This document shows, piece by piece, positions 10,701 through 21,977 of a stretch of DNA of 64,000 bases. Source of the DNA: Liriodendron chinense (Eukaryota > Streptophyta > Magnoliopsida > Magnoliales > Magnoliaceae); assembly GCA_003013855.2 (NCBI GenBank), contig PVNU02003892.1, positions 1 to 64,000 on the forward strand. The letters run 5' to 3'. Under the pieces are notes generated by a model. The model was not told the origin of the DNA and did no database searches. It was given only the letters and a program-made list of their open reading frames with translations. Numbering within the stretch: position 1 is the first letter of the stretch; each line of letters opens with the position of its first letter. Made by a program: the position numbers and the translations under genes.

Positions 10701-13700
10701 TTTCTCAGTATACCAATATTGAAAGCTAGATGCCATACTGATACCTGATACTTATAGGATACTTTCGAACATTGTATTAGATTTTTTTTTTTTTTTTTTT
10801 GGGATGTAACAATTTTCTCATAGTTTCTGTTAAAATATTGTGAAATGTATTTTAAATTTTAATAGTGAATCCAATTGCAAAGACCATGAATGCTAGTAGC
10901 AACTTTAAACTTTTCATACTCGAAGACTAAAAGCCATAGTCCATCTAATAAAACTAGACACTAATATGACTGGTAGAACTTTTGCAACAAGAGTCATTAA
11001 GACCTACTATGAATATCTATTCCTTTATACTCCTGTATCCACAAACTTTGTCACTTGCCAGAAAAGGACATGGTCTTTTGTTTCTAGTTCGTAACTGCTA
11101 GCATTTGAGCATTATCTGGTGCCATGAGTTTGTACTGATCATCATTGGAATTTTCTGGATAGCTTTGTCCCAGCTATTTGGGGTCAGCTCTCTTAGCCTT
11201 GAATTTGCTCTGATCTGTGCTAATGCACTTTTATGTGGGTTGCTAAAATCTGGTTTTAATTATTAATTCTGATAAGCTTTTGTTATTGCTAGATCCAGAC
11301 AGCAACCAGATCTGTGCTGATCACTTGGTGATCTCGGATGCATTTGTCATCCATGTTTGATATTTTAGCAGTAGACTTGAAAATACCATTTTTCAAGAGG
11401 CTTCTCACTAAATATCCGAGGATGACATTGGTTCCTCGGAATTTTAACCCAAATTAGTTCCCGATCTTATGTCCTAATGATGTTTGAACAATACATTTAG
11501 GCTATTTGAAGCTACATATTCCCATCAAGGTGTCTCAAAAATGAGTTACAAAACGGTTGTAATGGCTGTTACATAACGGTAACGGTGGTAACCATAGAAG
11601 AAGAAGATTGTAACTGTAACAGCAGTGGCTGTTATGTCCACTGTTACCGTTATGGAATACCTTGATTCCCATGTGCCCTGGCTGTTATGTCCACTGTTAC
11701 CGTTATGGAATACCTCGATTCCCATGTGCCCTTGGCCAATGCCCTTTTGATTTAATGTAGCAACTTATATGAGAGAAAACTGTCAAACTTCAAACCCTTT
11801 CTGAATGTTACTTTATGCGAGGTGCTAACTGCTAACACTTATATAAAGATTGTTGGCGTTTCTGATCCACCGTTTGGTGATGTCTGAGCAGATGTTCATT
11901 GCAATGTTATGTTATTTAGGCCTTATGGATTTCATGTAAACTTTTCTTTCTCTTCAGGCATCAACATCCTATCATTTCCGTAATCAGGGAGCACAGGACA
12001 TTGGCGAAGCTCTTAACAGTACACTGGGATCAATGTGTTCACAGGCTAAGCTTTGTATGCAGTCGCAAAAATATACAGTACATGGCCATTGGCTTCAAAC
12101 CTCCACGGCCACCGGACGGCTTTCAATGGAGGAACCTAATCTGCAGGTTCTGATTCCCCCCCCCCCCCCCCCCCCCCCCCCACACACACACACTCTTTAG
12201 TTTTGTTTGTTTTATGTGATTCAATCAGAGTAGTTTACATACAATTCTTTGTGATGTTTGTAGTGTGTTGAACACATGGTTGACTTCACAGTCCATCAAA
12301 ATGATAAAAATAGCTCAGGTTCTTCAGATGCTGTTCATCACCAAATCAATGCTCGTGATTTCTTTATTCCCACCCAGGTAATTAAATGCCAGAAACAATA
12401 AATTTTTGTCTCCTTAGGTTCAATTTCATATACTTCCTGGGACTTCCATGGCAGGACAACTGGTTGCTGCTTACGGCAGATTACTCTCAGATCGAACTGC
12501 GGCTGATGGCTCATTTCTCCCGGGATTCTTCATTGATTGAACTTCTTAGCAGGCCAGATGGTGATGTTTTTACAATGATGGCTGCAAGATGGACAGGGCA
12601 GCAAGAATCTACAGTAAGTTCCAGGGTGAGAGATCAGACAAAACGGTTAGTCTACGGCATCCTCTATGGCATGGGTGCCAATACCCTCTCAGAACAATTG
12701 GAATGCAGTTCAGATGATGCTGCAGAAAAGATAAGAAGTTTTAAAAGCTCTTTCCCGGGTGTTTCTGCCTGGCTCCATGATGCTGTTATGTTTTGCCGCC
12801 AAAAGGGGTGAGTTTGATTTTCATTCATCACATCAAGGTTTTACAAATGCGTATCGTGGAATGTATTGTTCACCACTGGTACAGCCCCACATTGCCTGTG
12901 TTGGGCTGTTTTGGTCTAATACAGGCCGATACAACTGTGTTGTTCATGGGCGATACCAGTATATATCAGGCAGTTTCAGACGAAACTTTAAACCTTTCTT
13001 CAGACATAAACTCACAGATTCATAGAGGATCTTATTTGTCATAAATGGGTTGCAATGCAGATATATTGAGACCCTTATGGGGCGGAAACGTTTCTTGTCT
13101 AAAATAAAGTTTGGGAACAACAAAGAGAAAGCTAAAGCTCAAAGACAAGCTGTAAATTCTATTTGTCAGGTAGCAACAAAAACATATCTACTAACACATT
13201 GAGGTTGCCTTGTTATTGATGAGTTGCATGAATGTGTTGCAGGGCTCGGCCGCTGATATAATTAAGATTGCAATGATAAATATTCACTCTATTGTTGTCG
13301 AGGGATGTGAGGCACATAATTCAATCACAGCACGGGCAACTGAATTTTCCATTCTTAGAGGCCGTTGCCGAATTCTTTTGCAGGTTGCTGCCTTTTAAGG
13401 GCTATCGATACTGCTTTCATACTTTTTTACAAGAAATGTGTAGGGTATTTGTGTGAGCAGGATTTTGGTTCCTGCTCTCTTCACATGTGCCAATGTAGCA
13501 CTTGGTGAAGGATCTGGGCCTTTTCATCAGGTGGCCTCCACTTTGTCGCGGCCCAAAAATAGGCTGGCCTGGTGTTCAGGAAGTCTGCTCATGTAATAAA
13601 AATGGGCTGCCTAAAATGCAGTGACCAATGGTCGACATTTGACATGCATCTATGGCCCACTTGACAACAGAATGGGCCTGATTATCATGCTTAGGCTCAT

Positions 13701-14285
13701 ACATGGTGGGCCCTATCTGATGAATGACCTGGAGCTCACACATGCCACATTGGGAAGTAGGATTTGTGAGTTACTCCCATTTGGTCTAAGCAGGGCTATT
13801 TTCCCAATGAAAAACCGCTCTCCCAGGAAACAGGGAAGGGAAAGATAGCAATAGTGAAAACTCTAAATTTTATTGATGAGCTTCTTCTTTTTGGTTTGAT
13901 TTGTTATTTCTGAAAGATTTGGGACCCCTTTGTAAGTTTTCAGATAAAATACATGTTTTTGACCATTTGGTGATATATTGTCATTTGCACTTCAGATACA
14001 TGATGAACTAGTACTGGAAGTGGATCCTTCATTAGTAAGGGAGGCTGGCTTACTGCTGAAAACGGCAATGGAAAATGCTGCTTCACTTCTGGGTATATAT
14101 AAGCTCAAACTAATTTTGTAGTCAGGCCTGTCTTAATTAAATTGATACAAGTGTATTCAATGTCTGCCTATTTTCTTGTTTTAGTGCCTTTGTGTGTTAA
14201 ACTGAAGGTTGGAAGAACATGGGGCACTTTGGAGCCTTTTGAAGCTGACCTTTCTAAAGAACAAGTCCTCTTGCAGTGCTCTTAA
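7706..14285 (+). CDS. TEBICHI / DNA polymerase theta, C-terminal polymerase half
   Basis: Plant polymerase theta (helicase plus family A polymerase), a nuclear enzyme for microhomology-mediated end joining and replication-linked repair. Exons: 7706-8987, 9640-9837, 10212-10470, 11958-12146, 12264-12377, 12455-12807, 13061-13169, 13243-13383, 13996-14092, 14185-14285; all introns are GT-AG and phases agree. With the two exons in the complemented tract this gives about 1060 residues, the C-terminal half. The segment opens RRIQLGVAKKIKNGARKIVL. Polymerase motif A is LLTADYSQIELRLMAHFS, motif B RDQTKRLVYGILYGMG and motif C HDEL, so catalytic Asp, Arg/Lys/Tyr and Asp-Glu are all present; the end is RTWGTLEPFEADLSKEQVL. 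Three exons each need one extra base to stay in frame: near 8475 (TTT), within 10391-10399 and at 12015 (AA). Either this copy is decaying or these are base-calling losses in short runs. Identity is recognised from family knowledge. Confidence 0.93.
11627..11732. repeat. Near-perfect 53-bp tandem duplication in a TEBICHI intron
   Basis: Units 11627-11679 and 11680-11732 begin 'ggctgttatgtccactg' and end 'cccatgtgccct'; they differ at one position (cttgatt against ctcgatt). The upstream stretch 'ggctgttacataacggtaac' at 11563-11582 is related text, suggesting a repeat-derived source. One mismatch in 53 suggests a recent event. Confidence 0.9.
12156..12193. repeat. 26-base poly(C) run followed by (CA)n
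   Basis: Twenty-six consecutive C residues (12156-12181) are followed by a short CA repeat. The run starts 9 bases after a TEBICHI splice donor (12147). On the other strand it is 26 G residues, which could form a quadruplex. Such runs are prone to length error in sequencing. Confidence 0.95.
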
Positions 14286-15237
14286 ATTACAAAAGGAAGT
14301 GCTTGTGGTGCTTGCACATCTGCCTCATGCTTGTGTATGTTCACAGCTGCGCTCACAGCTATATGCAATGGTATTGAGCGATGCAATTCTAAATTTACTT
14401 TCTTGTTTTAGACTGCGTTTAGAGTCACCATGGAATTGAATTGCAGTAATTGGTTGATAGAACAAATTCTGGTTACCTTAGTATTCTTATTGAGGGACTA
14501 ATCACCAAAATGGCTATAGGTCACTTTCAAGCTTGAAAGGGGTATAGCGGCAATCTGGTAGATAGTTCCTCATGGCTGTTTGGCTGCATGCAAAATTCTC
14601 CCATGGACAGTCTGTCCGGGGCAGAAAACATGTTCCTAGTTTGTCAGCCCAGTTTTTGCACAAGAACTAAGAGTATGGATAGCCTAAGAGTATGGATAGC
14701 TTACTCCCGATTGTCCACTTTTCTTAAGCATGTCTTGTCCTGGCAAAAAGGGTGTAAAACTTGTTTTCCCGCTATCGTATCCGTTGGAATGTGAAATACC
14801 TTAAACATGTGCCAGATGGGCCACATGTGCGACTCTCCATCTCCAAATACTCCACCTGTGCCACATGATCATCAATGATCAATTACCCCATATGTGCTGT
14901 TGTGCATGTGCACGAAGTTCGATACACGTGCCGACGTCCATCTTCAAGCTCTCAATGTGTGCCACATGTGCCATTGTCCATTTTGTGTTCCTTATTCCTG
15001 GTGTTTGACATACAGGTCTAGGATAACACTATCTTTGACAAACTGTCCGGGACATAACTGCTTGTGACCAAACAGGCCCTAAGGTAACTATAATTTGGTG
15101 AGTTTCTTTTTTCTAGAACCGATTATTTCAAGTTGATTCAGCATTGCATCCAAACACATCCTGATATCTGGTTCTTGTTAACTTTTCGTAGTATATGATG
15201 TTTTATGGATGCTCTGATGTTCAAATTGTCTTATAGA
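14286..15237. other. TEBICHI 3' flank, no further gene seen
   Basis: Probably begins with the TEBICHI 3' untranslated region. A duplicated phrase 'agagtatggatagcct' / 'agagtatggatagctt' lies at 14672-14704. Short open frames here have no recognisable family signature. 14800-14980 has several 'gccacatgtg' phrases of the kind seen in the repeats of this genome. Confidence 0.5.
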
Positions 15238-16028
15238 TGCATTTGGAACCAACAACATTCAGACAAGTTACTGGAGTTTGGGATGTTATCAGGGTCCTCA
15301 GGATAGTTAAGCTGTTCGGGTTGGCAGCGTGACGACAACTCCAGCACAATATTCAAGCAGTTAAGGTGAGCCATATTTTCAGCAACTCTGTTTCGCTAAA
15401 GGGATCAGATCATGCAACCCAACTTGAATGTGGAAAAATGTGATCAAAAGATACTGTCCCAGGCTCCCAGCCCTTCAAGGTATCAGCTTGCCAGACCTCG
15501 GAAGTTCATCGTGAAAAATGCGGGGTTTTTTAGGCTGTTCAACATGACTTACTTGAGTATGCAAGCAGAGCCCGATTGACGCCGTGATGACAAGCGGGCG
15601 ATTGAAGAGCTTAACATCATGAGCTATATGGTTAGACCTTGGATGAATCCCAAGGAATGGATAATCCCACATGAGCAGTGGGAATGTGATGTTAGTTCAT
15701 GGGCCATCAGAGCCGTAAGGTAACTGCAACTCACACACGTATTCAGCCATCGTTATCGGCCACCCTAACCATATGGCGTGGTACAATCATCAGCGCACCA
15801 TGTCACTCCAAGCCTCATAACCTCCTCACACCCCCACCTTGCCCATGCTATAGATGCCGCCGTTGGTGGCAAGTCTCATTTATTGTGTACGGTAAGATAC
15901 TAAAATGACAATCCACTGTACAGCAAAAGCTACAAAATGAAGAATTTTCTCCAAGACACAGGAAAGTTCGATTGGAAGATGCAGTTGGCGCAGTGAATGC
16001 AACAACCAACTGGCTCATTGAAAGCTGA
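15238..16028 (+). pseudogene. Possible decayed gene or spliced 3' exons, family unknown
   Basis: Three exon-like blocks are open apart from one stop each in the first two. Block 1, 15238-15365, follows 'cttatag' and ends before 'gtgagc': it reads RQVTGVWDVIRVLRIVKLFG, then a TGA. Block 2, about 15400-15718, reads RYQLARPRKFIVKNAGFFRL, FNMTYLSMQAEPD, a TGA, then RRDDKRAIEELNIMSYMV and WECDVSSWAIRAV. Block 3, about 15926-16028, follows 'tgtacag' and reads RKVRLEDAVGAVNATTNWLI, ES, stop. The composition looks coding, but I recognise no family. It may be a second small gene downstream of TEBICHI with two nonsense changes, or untranslated exons that look coding by chance. Confidence 0.35.
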
Positions 16029-16029
16029 T

Positions 16030-17210
16030 GGAAATGTATATACCTAACTTCAGTTAGAAAAATTAATTTGGCTGAAACCGCTATAATATCCTATGCTTCT
16101 AGAGTTTCTCAATATGGGTTTGTGCAGTATCCTTGTAAATATTTTTTCTTTTACTCAATAAACTTATGGGGTATACAGTACCAAAAAGAAATGACTACTT
16201 TGATTAATGTAATAACATCATTGATAGTGAGAGATATCGAACCTACGGCTTCCTGTTTCTTTGGTGTATTGTCGCTTTTTAAGTACAATCCAACCATAAA
16301 ATCCATCTCCATCAGGGAAACTGACGCCCTGATCACTAGATTTTAAGCCAAGTTCCTCTGCACTCATACAAGTTGAGTCCACATCAGATAGAATATGACA
16401 GGTATCAATGGGCCAATTGAATCAGAATCTTTAGATTTGTTGTTACAGCTTTTATGGGAAGAATGGCTAATGAACTCGCCACATGGCATGATTGGGTCCA
16501 CTTATTAAGCCATCTGTATCGATGCTTTGTTTAAAAGCCAGGCCAATCTGATTGTTGTGTGGGCCACATGTGTAAATTTTATATGGACTGTTGATCCATT
16601 TCTTTGGACCTGATTTTGGAAACGAAGCATCTATATAGTGGGGACCACATGATGAGCAGATCCAATCATGCAAACGAATGAAGAGCCTTGTTGTCGTGTA
16701 TAAGGTGTGTCTGCTTACAGAGGCTATGAACCTGTTCTCTTTAACATTTTTACCTCTTATGATGTTTGTTTACTTTCATCTGCTTATTTAGTTCATCATC
16801 ATGGGTTTTGTTCTAATTCAACAATGTCTGTTTCTGCAAAAAAAAGAAAAGAAAAGAAAAGAAAAGAAGCTGCCATGGTTCGGCATTTTCGCTGTGGAAC
16901 TCTTGAGCATTTTCTTGTGCAACATACTCTAATAATAATAATAATAATAAAACAATGCCAAATGAATCATGGCATACCATGAGTCAATACAACATGGATT
17001 GGACATGATGGTGGAATCTGTAATTTGAACTTATGGCTGGTGTGGATTGCAAAATGCAAATATCACTTTTAAAAGTGGTTGGATAGAGGGGGAAAAGAGG
17101 TATTATTATGCCGTATTCTTCTCTACTGGTGTCAGCATGAGATATTCCCGAATCCATCTTGAATCCATCTGGACTCACCTTGTCATTTTTTCCATATATG
17201 AGAGGATCGT
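16030..17210. other. Intergenic, no gene seen
   Basis: Holds 'gtgggccacatgtg' type repeat text around 16558-16650, an AAAAG-rich run near 16838-16865 and an AAT microsatellite at 16930-16951. No coding block was recognised between the possible gene ending at 16028 and the MITE at 17215. Confidence 0.5.
16157..16162 (+). terminator. Candidate polyadenylation signal AATAAA
   Basis: AATAAA in 'actcaataaacttatgg' lies 129 bases after the stop of the possible gene ending at 16028. It would also suit the end of a long spliced TEBICHI 3' untranslated region. Plant signals are loose, so this is weak support. Confidence 0.35.
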
Positions 17211-17214
17211 GATG

Positions 17215-17705
17215 TGTAGGTGGGGCCACCTTGATGTTTATGAGAAATCCACCCTCTCCATCCGTTTTGCCAGCTCATGTTTGGAAATGAGACAAAAAAA
17301 ATGAGGCAGATCCAAAACTTGTTTTGCCAGCTCATGTTAGGAAATGATCCAAAAAAATAAAATAAAATGAGGCAAATCCAAAACTCAAGTGGGCCATATG
17401 ACAGGAAAGAATGGGGAACACTCACCGTTGAAACGTTCATGGGACCAAAAAAAAGTTCTGAATTAGGCTAATATATGTGTTTTCAGTTCATCCAAGTGGG
17501 AATGGCATTGTGAATTGTTTGGATGGCATATAAGCATCACGGTTGAATCCAAGAATGTTTCAACGGTGGGCTTTCAATCCCCACTGTTTCTTGTTCTGTG
17601 GCCCACTTGAGTATTGTATCTCCTCATTTTTGGGCTCATGTCCTAACATGAGCTGGACAAACCGATGTAGGGGTGGATTTCTCACAAACATCATAGCCCC
17701 ACTTA
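17215..17705. mobile_element. Foldback MITE, 'agaaatccaccc' subfamily
   Basis: The left end reads 'aggtggggccaccttgatg' then 'tgagaaatccaccc'. The right end is its inverted repeat, 'gggtggatttctcacaaaca' then 'tcatagccccact'. The interior has the family landmarks 'aactcaagtgggcc', 'ttcatccaagt', 'gtttcaacggtgg' and 'ctcatttttgggctcatg'. An internal duplication of 'ttttgccagctcatgtt' is visible at 17265-17337. No open frame for a transposase. Confidence 0.8.
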
Positions 17706-18219
17706 GCTTCTGACCGCAAACTGATCTGATGAGTCCTTATACAATCTAAGCCACGCAATTTGACTTATTGTAGCATTACGTGGTTTCAAACACAAAAACA
17801 AACATGGCAACTACAGCAGATTTCATACGACAGGTAAATGAAATTACAATAATTGTGCTTTTCCATTGCTTTACTATGGAATACTGCAATCCAAACAGGC
17901 CCTTAATTCAACTGTTTATGAGTCTTATAAAGAAGCTTTGACTCTAATATGGATTGCTTTATATAAGCAACATATCAAGCTCTCACAGATTAAATACCAT
18001 AAGAGGTTTACATGCTGTTATTCATCAATCACCACAGCTTTACAAACGTACTGAGATCTCTCTGATATCATATTCATGAAAAAGAAAAAGAAAAAAAAAA
18101 AAAACTGCAAATGAACATACAAAGCATGATGTAAACCAGTACATTCACCAACTACATATTCAAGCTAGACTACATATTCAAGCTAGAGGTATACGTAATC
18201 CTGAAGTGAAAAGGACTTC
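17706..18219. other. 3' flank of the BURP gene, no gene seen
   Basis: Contains an AAAAAG-rich run around 18077-18103 and a short tandem phrase 'ctacatattcaagctag' repeated at 18151-18186. This is the likely 3' untranslated and downstream region of the minus-strand BURP gene. I could not pick a convincing polyadenylation signal. Confidence 0.5.
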
Positions 18220-20101
18220 CTAATTTTGAACCCAAACTATGTGATCCTGAGGGAGGAAGTGACAGATAGGAACCGATCCTGGTTTCACCTTCAGTAGCTG
18301 GAATGATAAGTGTTTGGGGTTCCATGATGACGTGTCCTTGTGGCACACCGCGACTGCCTTGACCTTCGACCCATCTGTCCCGACCAACGGGACAACGTAA
18401 GCGCTTGTGGCGATGGTCTCATGGCAGTAGTACACTGGGTACACGTATGTTTGGGCGTGGCATGCCACGGATTTTGTGCCCTTCATCTTTTGCACCCCCG
18501 GTGCAATGGTGTACTTTTGGGTCCATGTTTCCTTATCCACAGTCGTCACCAATGCCTGGACATTCGTTCCGATCTTTGATGTTGTAAAGTCGATCATGGA
18601 TTCTACCGAAGTCGCGCAATACTTGTCTTCACCCTTGTTTGCAGGCTCAGTGCATGTTTGGAGGGTTTCCTTGACCGCTTCAGCTTCCGACGATTCGGGT
18701 TTGATGGAGAATTGATTTAAGATCTCGGGCAGCTTCTTGCCCACAAGCGACGGACCGCTTAGTGACCCACGAGGGAGTGTGGACCCAATAACAGCCTTAG
18801 AGAAAATTAAGTTCATTTGAGCACCGGTGTGCAAGTCCTTCTCAAGGAAGAAGAGTGCAACCTTTGGGTCATGGAGTTGGTCGGCCGATGCAGCGTACTT
18901 GTATAAGAATGGGGACTTCGAGCCAACGGCGACAACCACCGGCTTTCCCTTGTGGCCTGTGTTCACGTTGACTCCACCCTTTCCCACGCCTACGGTGGTG
19001 CCACCCTTTGGCGTACCCTTTCCAGTGTTCACATTGACTCCACCCTTCCCTACGCCTACGGTGGTGCCACCCTTCGGCTTGCCCTTTCCGGTGTTCACAT
19101 TGACCCCACCTTTCCCTACGTCGACGGTGGTGCCACCCTTCGGTTTCCCTGTGTCCACGTGGACCCCACCTTTCCCTACGTCGACGTTGGTGCCGGTCTT
19201 CTCGTCGATCAAATCTGCAATCCATGCAATAACAGCAATAATATGTTGTGGCCACAGCATGATTATTATTAGAGAATTTGGGCTGAGTCGACTTAGAACT
19301 ATCTGCCGAGTTGATTAAATCAAGAGCTAACTCGAGTCAGAACTCACTGAGTCAATGAAAACCCATTATGTTAGGATCCAAACTCGTGTTATGTGATGGA
19401 AAGCAATTTTATCATGACTCACGTGCTTCATGGAGATCCTTAGAATCGTGCAGCAAACCATCTTGCTTGCAGCGATCAGAACCGTTTATTTGATCGGCCA
19501 TCGCATGGAAGGGTCAGACTGCAAAAATCAACCCAACAGCCATCGTACTAATGGCAGCAGATGTACAGCTTACACAAATTCGAGTAAAGGTCCATCATTG
19601 AGTGAAAAGATATAACAAAAGATCAGGACCGTACAACCACTTAAATTTCCAAGCAGCCACCCATCCACACAGTGCCCCACCAGATAAACACTCCCAATCA
19701 TCAAAACCCATATGTACAAAGTGGGCCACACTTCATAAAACTTCCATTATGGCAATAACATCTCAGTGATAAAATAGGCCGACCTCAGTTGAGAGAAAAG
19801 CCCATATCACTGAAAAAACAAGGACTGATTCCCAGACTCACCCAGGTTGAAGAACTCTCGGAGAGCGTCCGGCATGTGAGTGTTTGGCAGCACCTTCTGC
19901 CAATAAACCTCCGATGGCGACGTTGCATGGCTACCAACTGCAGCCGCTGCGAGCTGTTACACAAAAAAAAGACGATTAGCCCACACAATAACACAATCCA
20001 AACAACACCAAGTAAGAAAAAGATCTAAGTAGAAAATAAGGAGCTGTTATTACCAGAAAAGCTAGTCCAGCAAAGAAGAAGAAAGACAGAGATCGTTCCA
20101 T
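18220..20101 (-). CDS. RD22-like BURP-domain protein
   Basis: Three exons on the minus strand: 20101-20054 (start ATG at 20101-20099), 19953-19842 and 19214-18220 (stop), joined by GT-AG introns in phase; 384 residues in all. Exon 1 encodes a secretion signal, MERSLSFFFFAGLAFL. Exon 2 has the RD22-type opening SPSEVYWQKVLPNTHMPDAL. Exon 3 starts with four tandem glycine/valine-rich repeats (KGGTTVGVGKGGVNVNTGKG type), then the BURP domain: FLYKYAASADQL, ALFFLEKDLHTG, and the signature CH-X10-CH-X25-CH-X25-CH, complete near the C-terminus (CHAQTYVYPVYYCH ... PICHFLP). RD22 proteins are cell-wall or secreted proteins induced by drought and abscisic acid. The start was chosen for the signal peptide; a Met at 19260 in the last exon's upstream intron is not the true start. 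The frame is fully intact. Confidence 0.93.
18955..19205 (-). repeat. Tandem repeats coding the RD22 TxV-like region
   Basis: Four units of roughly 54-66 bases encode GGTTVxVGKGGVxVxTG blocks, separated by KGKPK, KGTPK or KPK linkers. Two neighbouring units are nearly identical, suggesting recent expansion by unequal crossing-over. RD22 proteins carry TxV repeats at this position; here the units are longer and glycine-rich. Confidence 0.85.
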
Positions 20102-20172
20102 GTCGTGAGAGAAAGAGAGGAACCGTTGGTTTCAGAATTCAATGTGTTTCAAAGAATAGAAAGATGGGTCTG

Positions 20173-20180
20173 ATTTATAA
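20173..20180 (-). promoter_or_regulatory. TATA box of the RD22-like gene
   Basis: The minus strand reads 'ccttataaatc', a good TATA box, 72 bases upstream of the ATG. A transcription start near 20145 would leave a short leader. Confidence 0.65.
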
Positions 20181-20528
20181 GGCCCCCACCTAAAAATACG
20201 ACTTGATTAATGCACCCAACTGCCATCTTCTCATACCATTCAATGCAGTCTGTCCGGACATCACGCACAGGCGGACACACATGATCGGGGTCCAAAATGC
20301 CGCTTGCACACGTATACGATTCAGGTGGTAGATAGGTGGGACCCACCGTGATTTCACCTTCATTATGTGAGCGGGCATGTGTATAAAAATGAACGGGGGC
20401 GATCTGTTGATCGACGTTTAACATGCATGTGTGGCAACCAAGTGAACGGGCTTGATCGATCTTCATGCGGATGAACATCGATCTGTGGTGGTGATCAGAA
20501 GATCAACGGTCCGGATCTTGAATACATA

Positions 20529-20534
20529 CACGTG
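20529..20534. promoter_or_regulatory. G-box / ABRE-like core CACGTG
   Basis: A palindromic CACGTG within 'acacgtgtgg', about 430 bases upstream of the RD22-like start codon. G-box cores bind bZIP and bHLH factors in abscisic-acid and drought responses, which fits RD22 family behaviour. A function for this site is inference. Confidence 0.45.
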
Positions 20535-21970
20535 TGGCCCCAATGTTCAACGTACAGAAACTGATGAGTTTTCAAAGGCTTTGATTGCTTGGACTTCTGA
20601 TCAACTACCGAATTTAATGGGAGATAGGAGAGTGAGAGTTGCATATACTTGTTTCATTAGCGTTGTAACCACATGTTTGTGATCTACTACCTACACCCCT
20701 TTTTTTTTTAGTTGGGAAGTGTCCAAAGTTGAAAAGTTGGATAGTTCGCGGACTACCTGAATGAAATAGCAACACAACGGTTGGGCCATATGAATGGTGT
20801 GGGTCCCACTTCAAGAGGGAGGACCCATGACTTTCAGGCCATTGATCAAGGCCCTATTATTTTCTTTTTCATTTTTGTTAAACAAAGAGAGCCTAATATT
20901 TGGAAAATGGACTCGAATATAAACGGTTGACAATTTCGTGATTTCCACTGTCTGTTTTTAATGGGCAGGTTCGTTTGTGGTAATCCAGAATTTGATCATG
21001 GTCTATCCATGGTTGACATCACCTCTTCAACGGTTCGGATCACCTGTACGCATGGCCTAATTGGTGAATTAGGCATTCATTTTAAGTAGTCTGTGGATTA
21101 CTACTCCAGGCTTCATTGTCCAAAGCAGAGAGGCATGGATTCATGTGCTGTAGGCTTTTGTAGATAGACACGTAGTCTAATTTGGTTTATCGCGATGGTC
21201 TGGTCTCGGTTCATTTCAGCCTCACCGCTTTAAGCATGGTTACTTAGTTGGTGAATCCAGATCGTATATCTGGTTGCCCCCATAGAGATAACGTGTGGTG
21301 GAAAATCCACACCACGGGCATCTTAGCTGTCCCACCGATGACCATGGAGGAAAATGACAGAAAAGTTAGTAGTTCATATCCAAATAGGAAAGTTCATTAA
21401 TCGGAAGGTTAGGATCATCCAACTTGGGAGGATCTTCTGTTGTGGTCCATCCAATGCTAGGTATATCGAGTGGACGGTTCAGATTCCCTGATCTTGTAGC
21501 TAAATGCATGGTGGTGGATGAAAATGGGCACGCTAACTAAAAAGGGTGGCAATAACATGAATTTTCCATTCGGTGGGTCCCACTGAGGCATGGATCACAA
21601 AAAAAAAAAAAAAGATTTCACGGATGGGATGATTCTATCTTTGTCATCAACACAATTTTGACTGTTGAATGTGGACCATCACCTGCATTGCTTCTAGATG
21701 ATAGAATGGTTAGGATTTCTTGATCACTGCCTTTGTGAGTTCTACGTACGAAGAACCAACTTACAGGAAAAGTACCCAATTCAAGGACACAGTCTTCTAA
21801 ACGTGGCTCATATTTGCAAGATCCAGACCGTTCATCTATTGCTCCGTAGGATGGATGAGCTACAACCACACAACGGACCATGAGGTTGAGCCTACTCATC
21901 CAGAGGAAGATTATTTACAGTCCTCCAGTCAGACTAGCGACGCGGACTCCCGGAATGACAGTGGTCGTTA
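20535..21970. other. Intergenic, no gene seen
   Basis: A few partial MITE phrases occur ('gtgggtcccacttcaag' near 20798, 'ggtgggtcccactgaggca' near 21572) and an A-run at 21599-21613. No gene-like block was found on either strand. Confidence 0.5.
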
Positions 21971-21977
21971 GATTCAT

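Noticed and set aside
18827..19318. A 163-codon + strand open frame rich in proline and threonine
   Set aside because: It is the antisense shadow of the RD22 repeat region; the minus-strand BURP gene has signal peptide, introns and domain signature.
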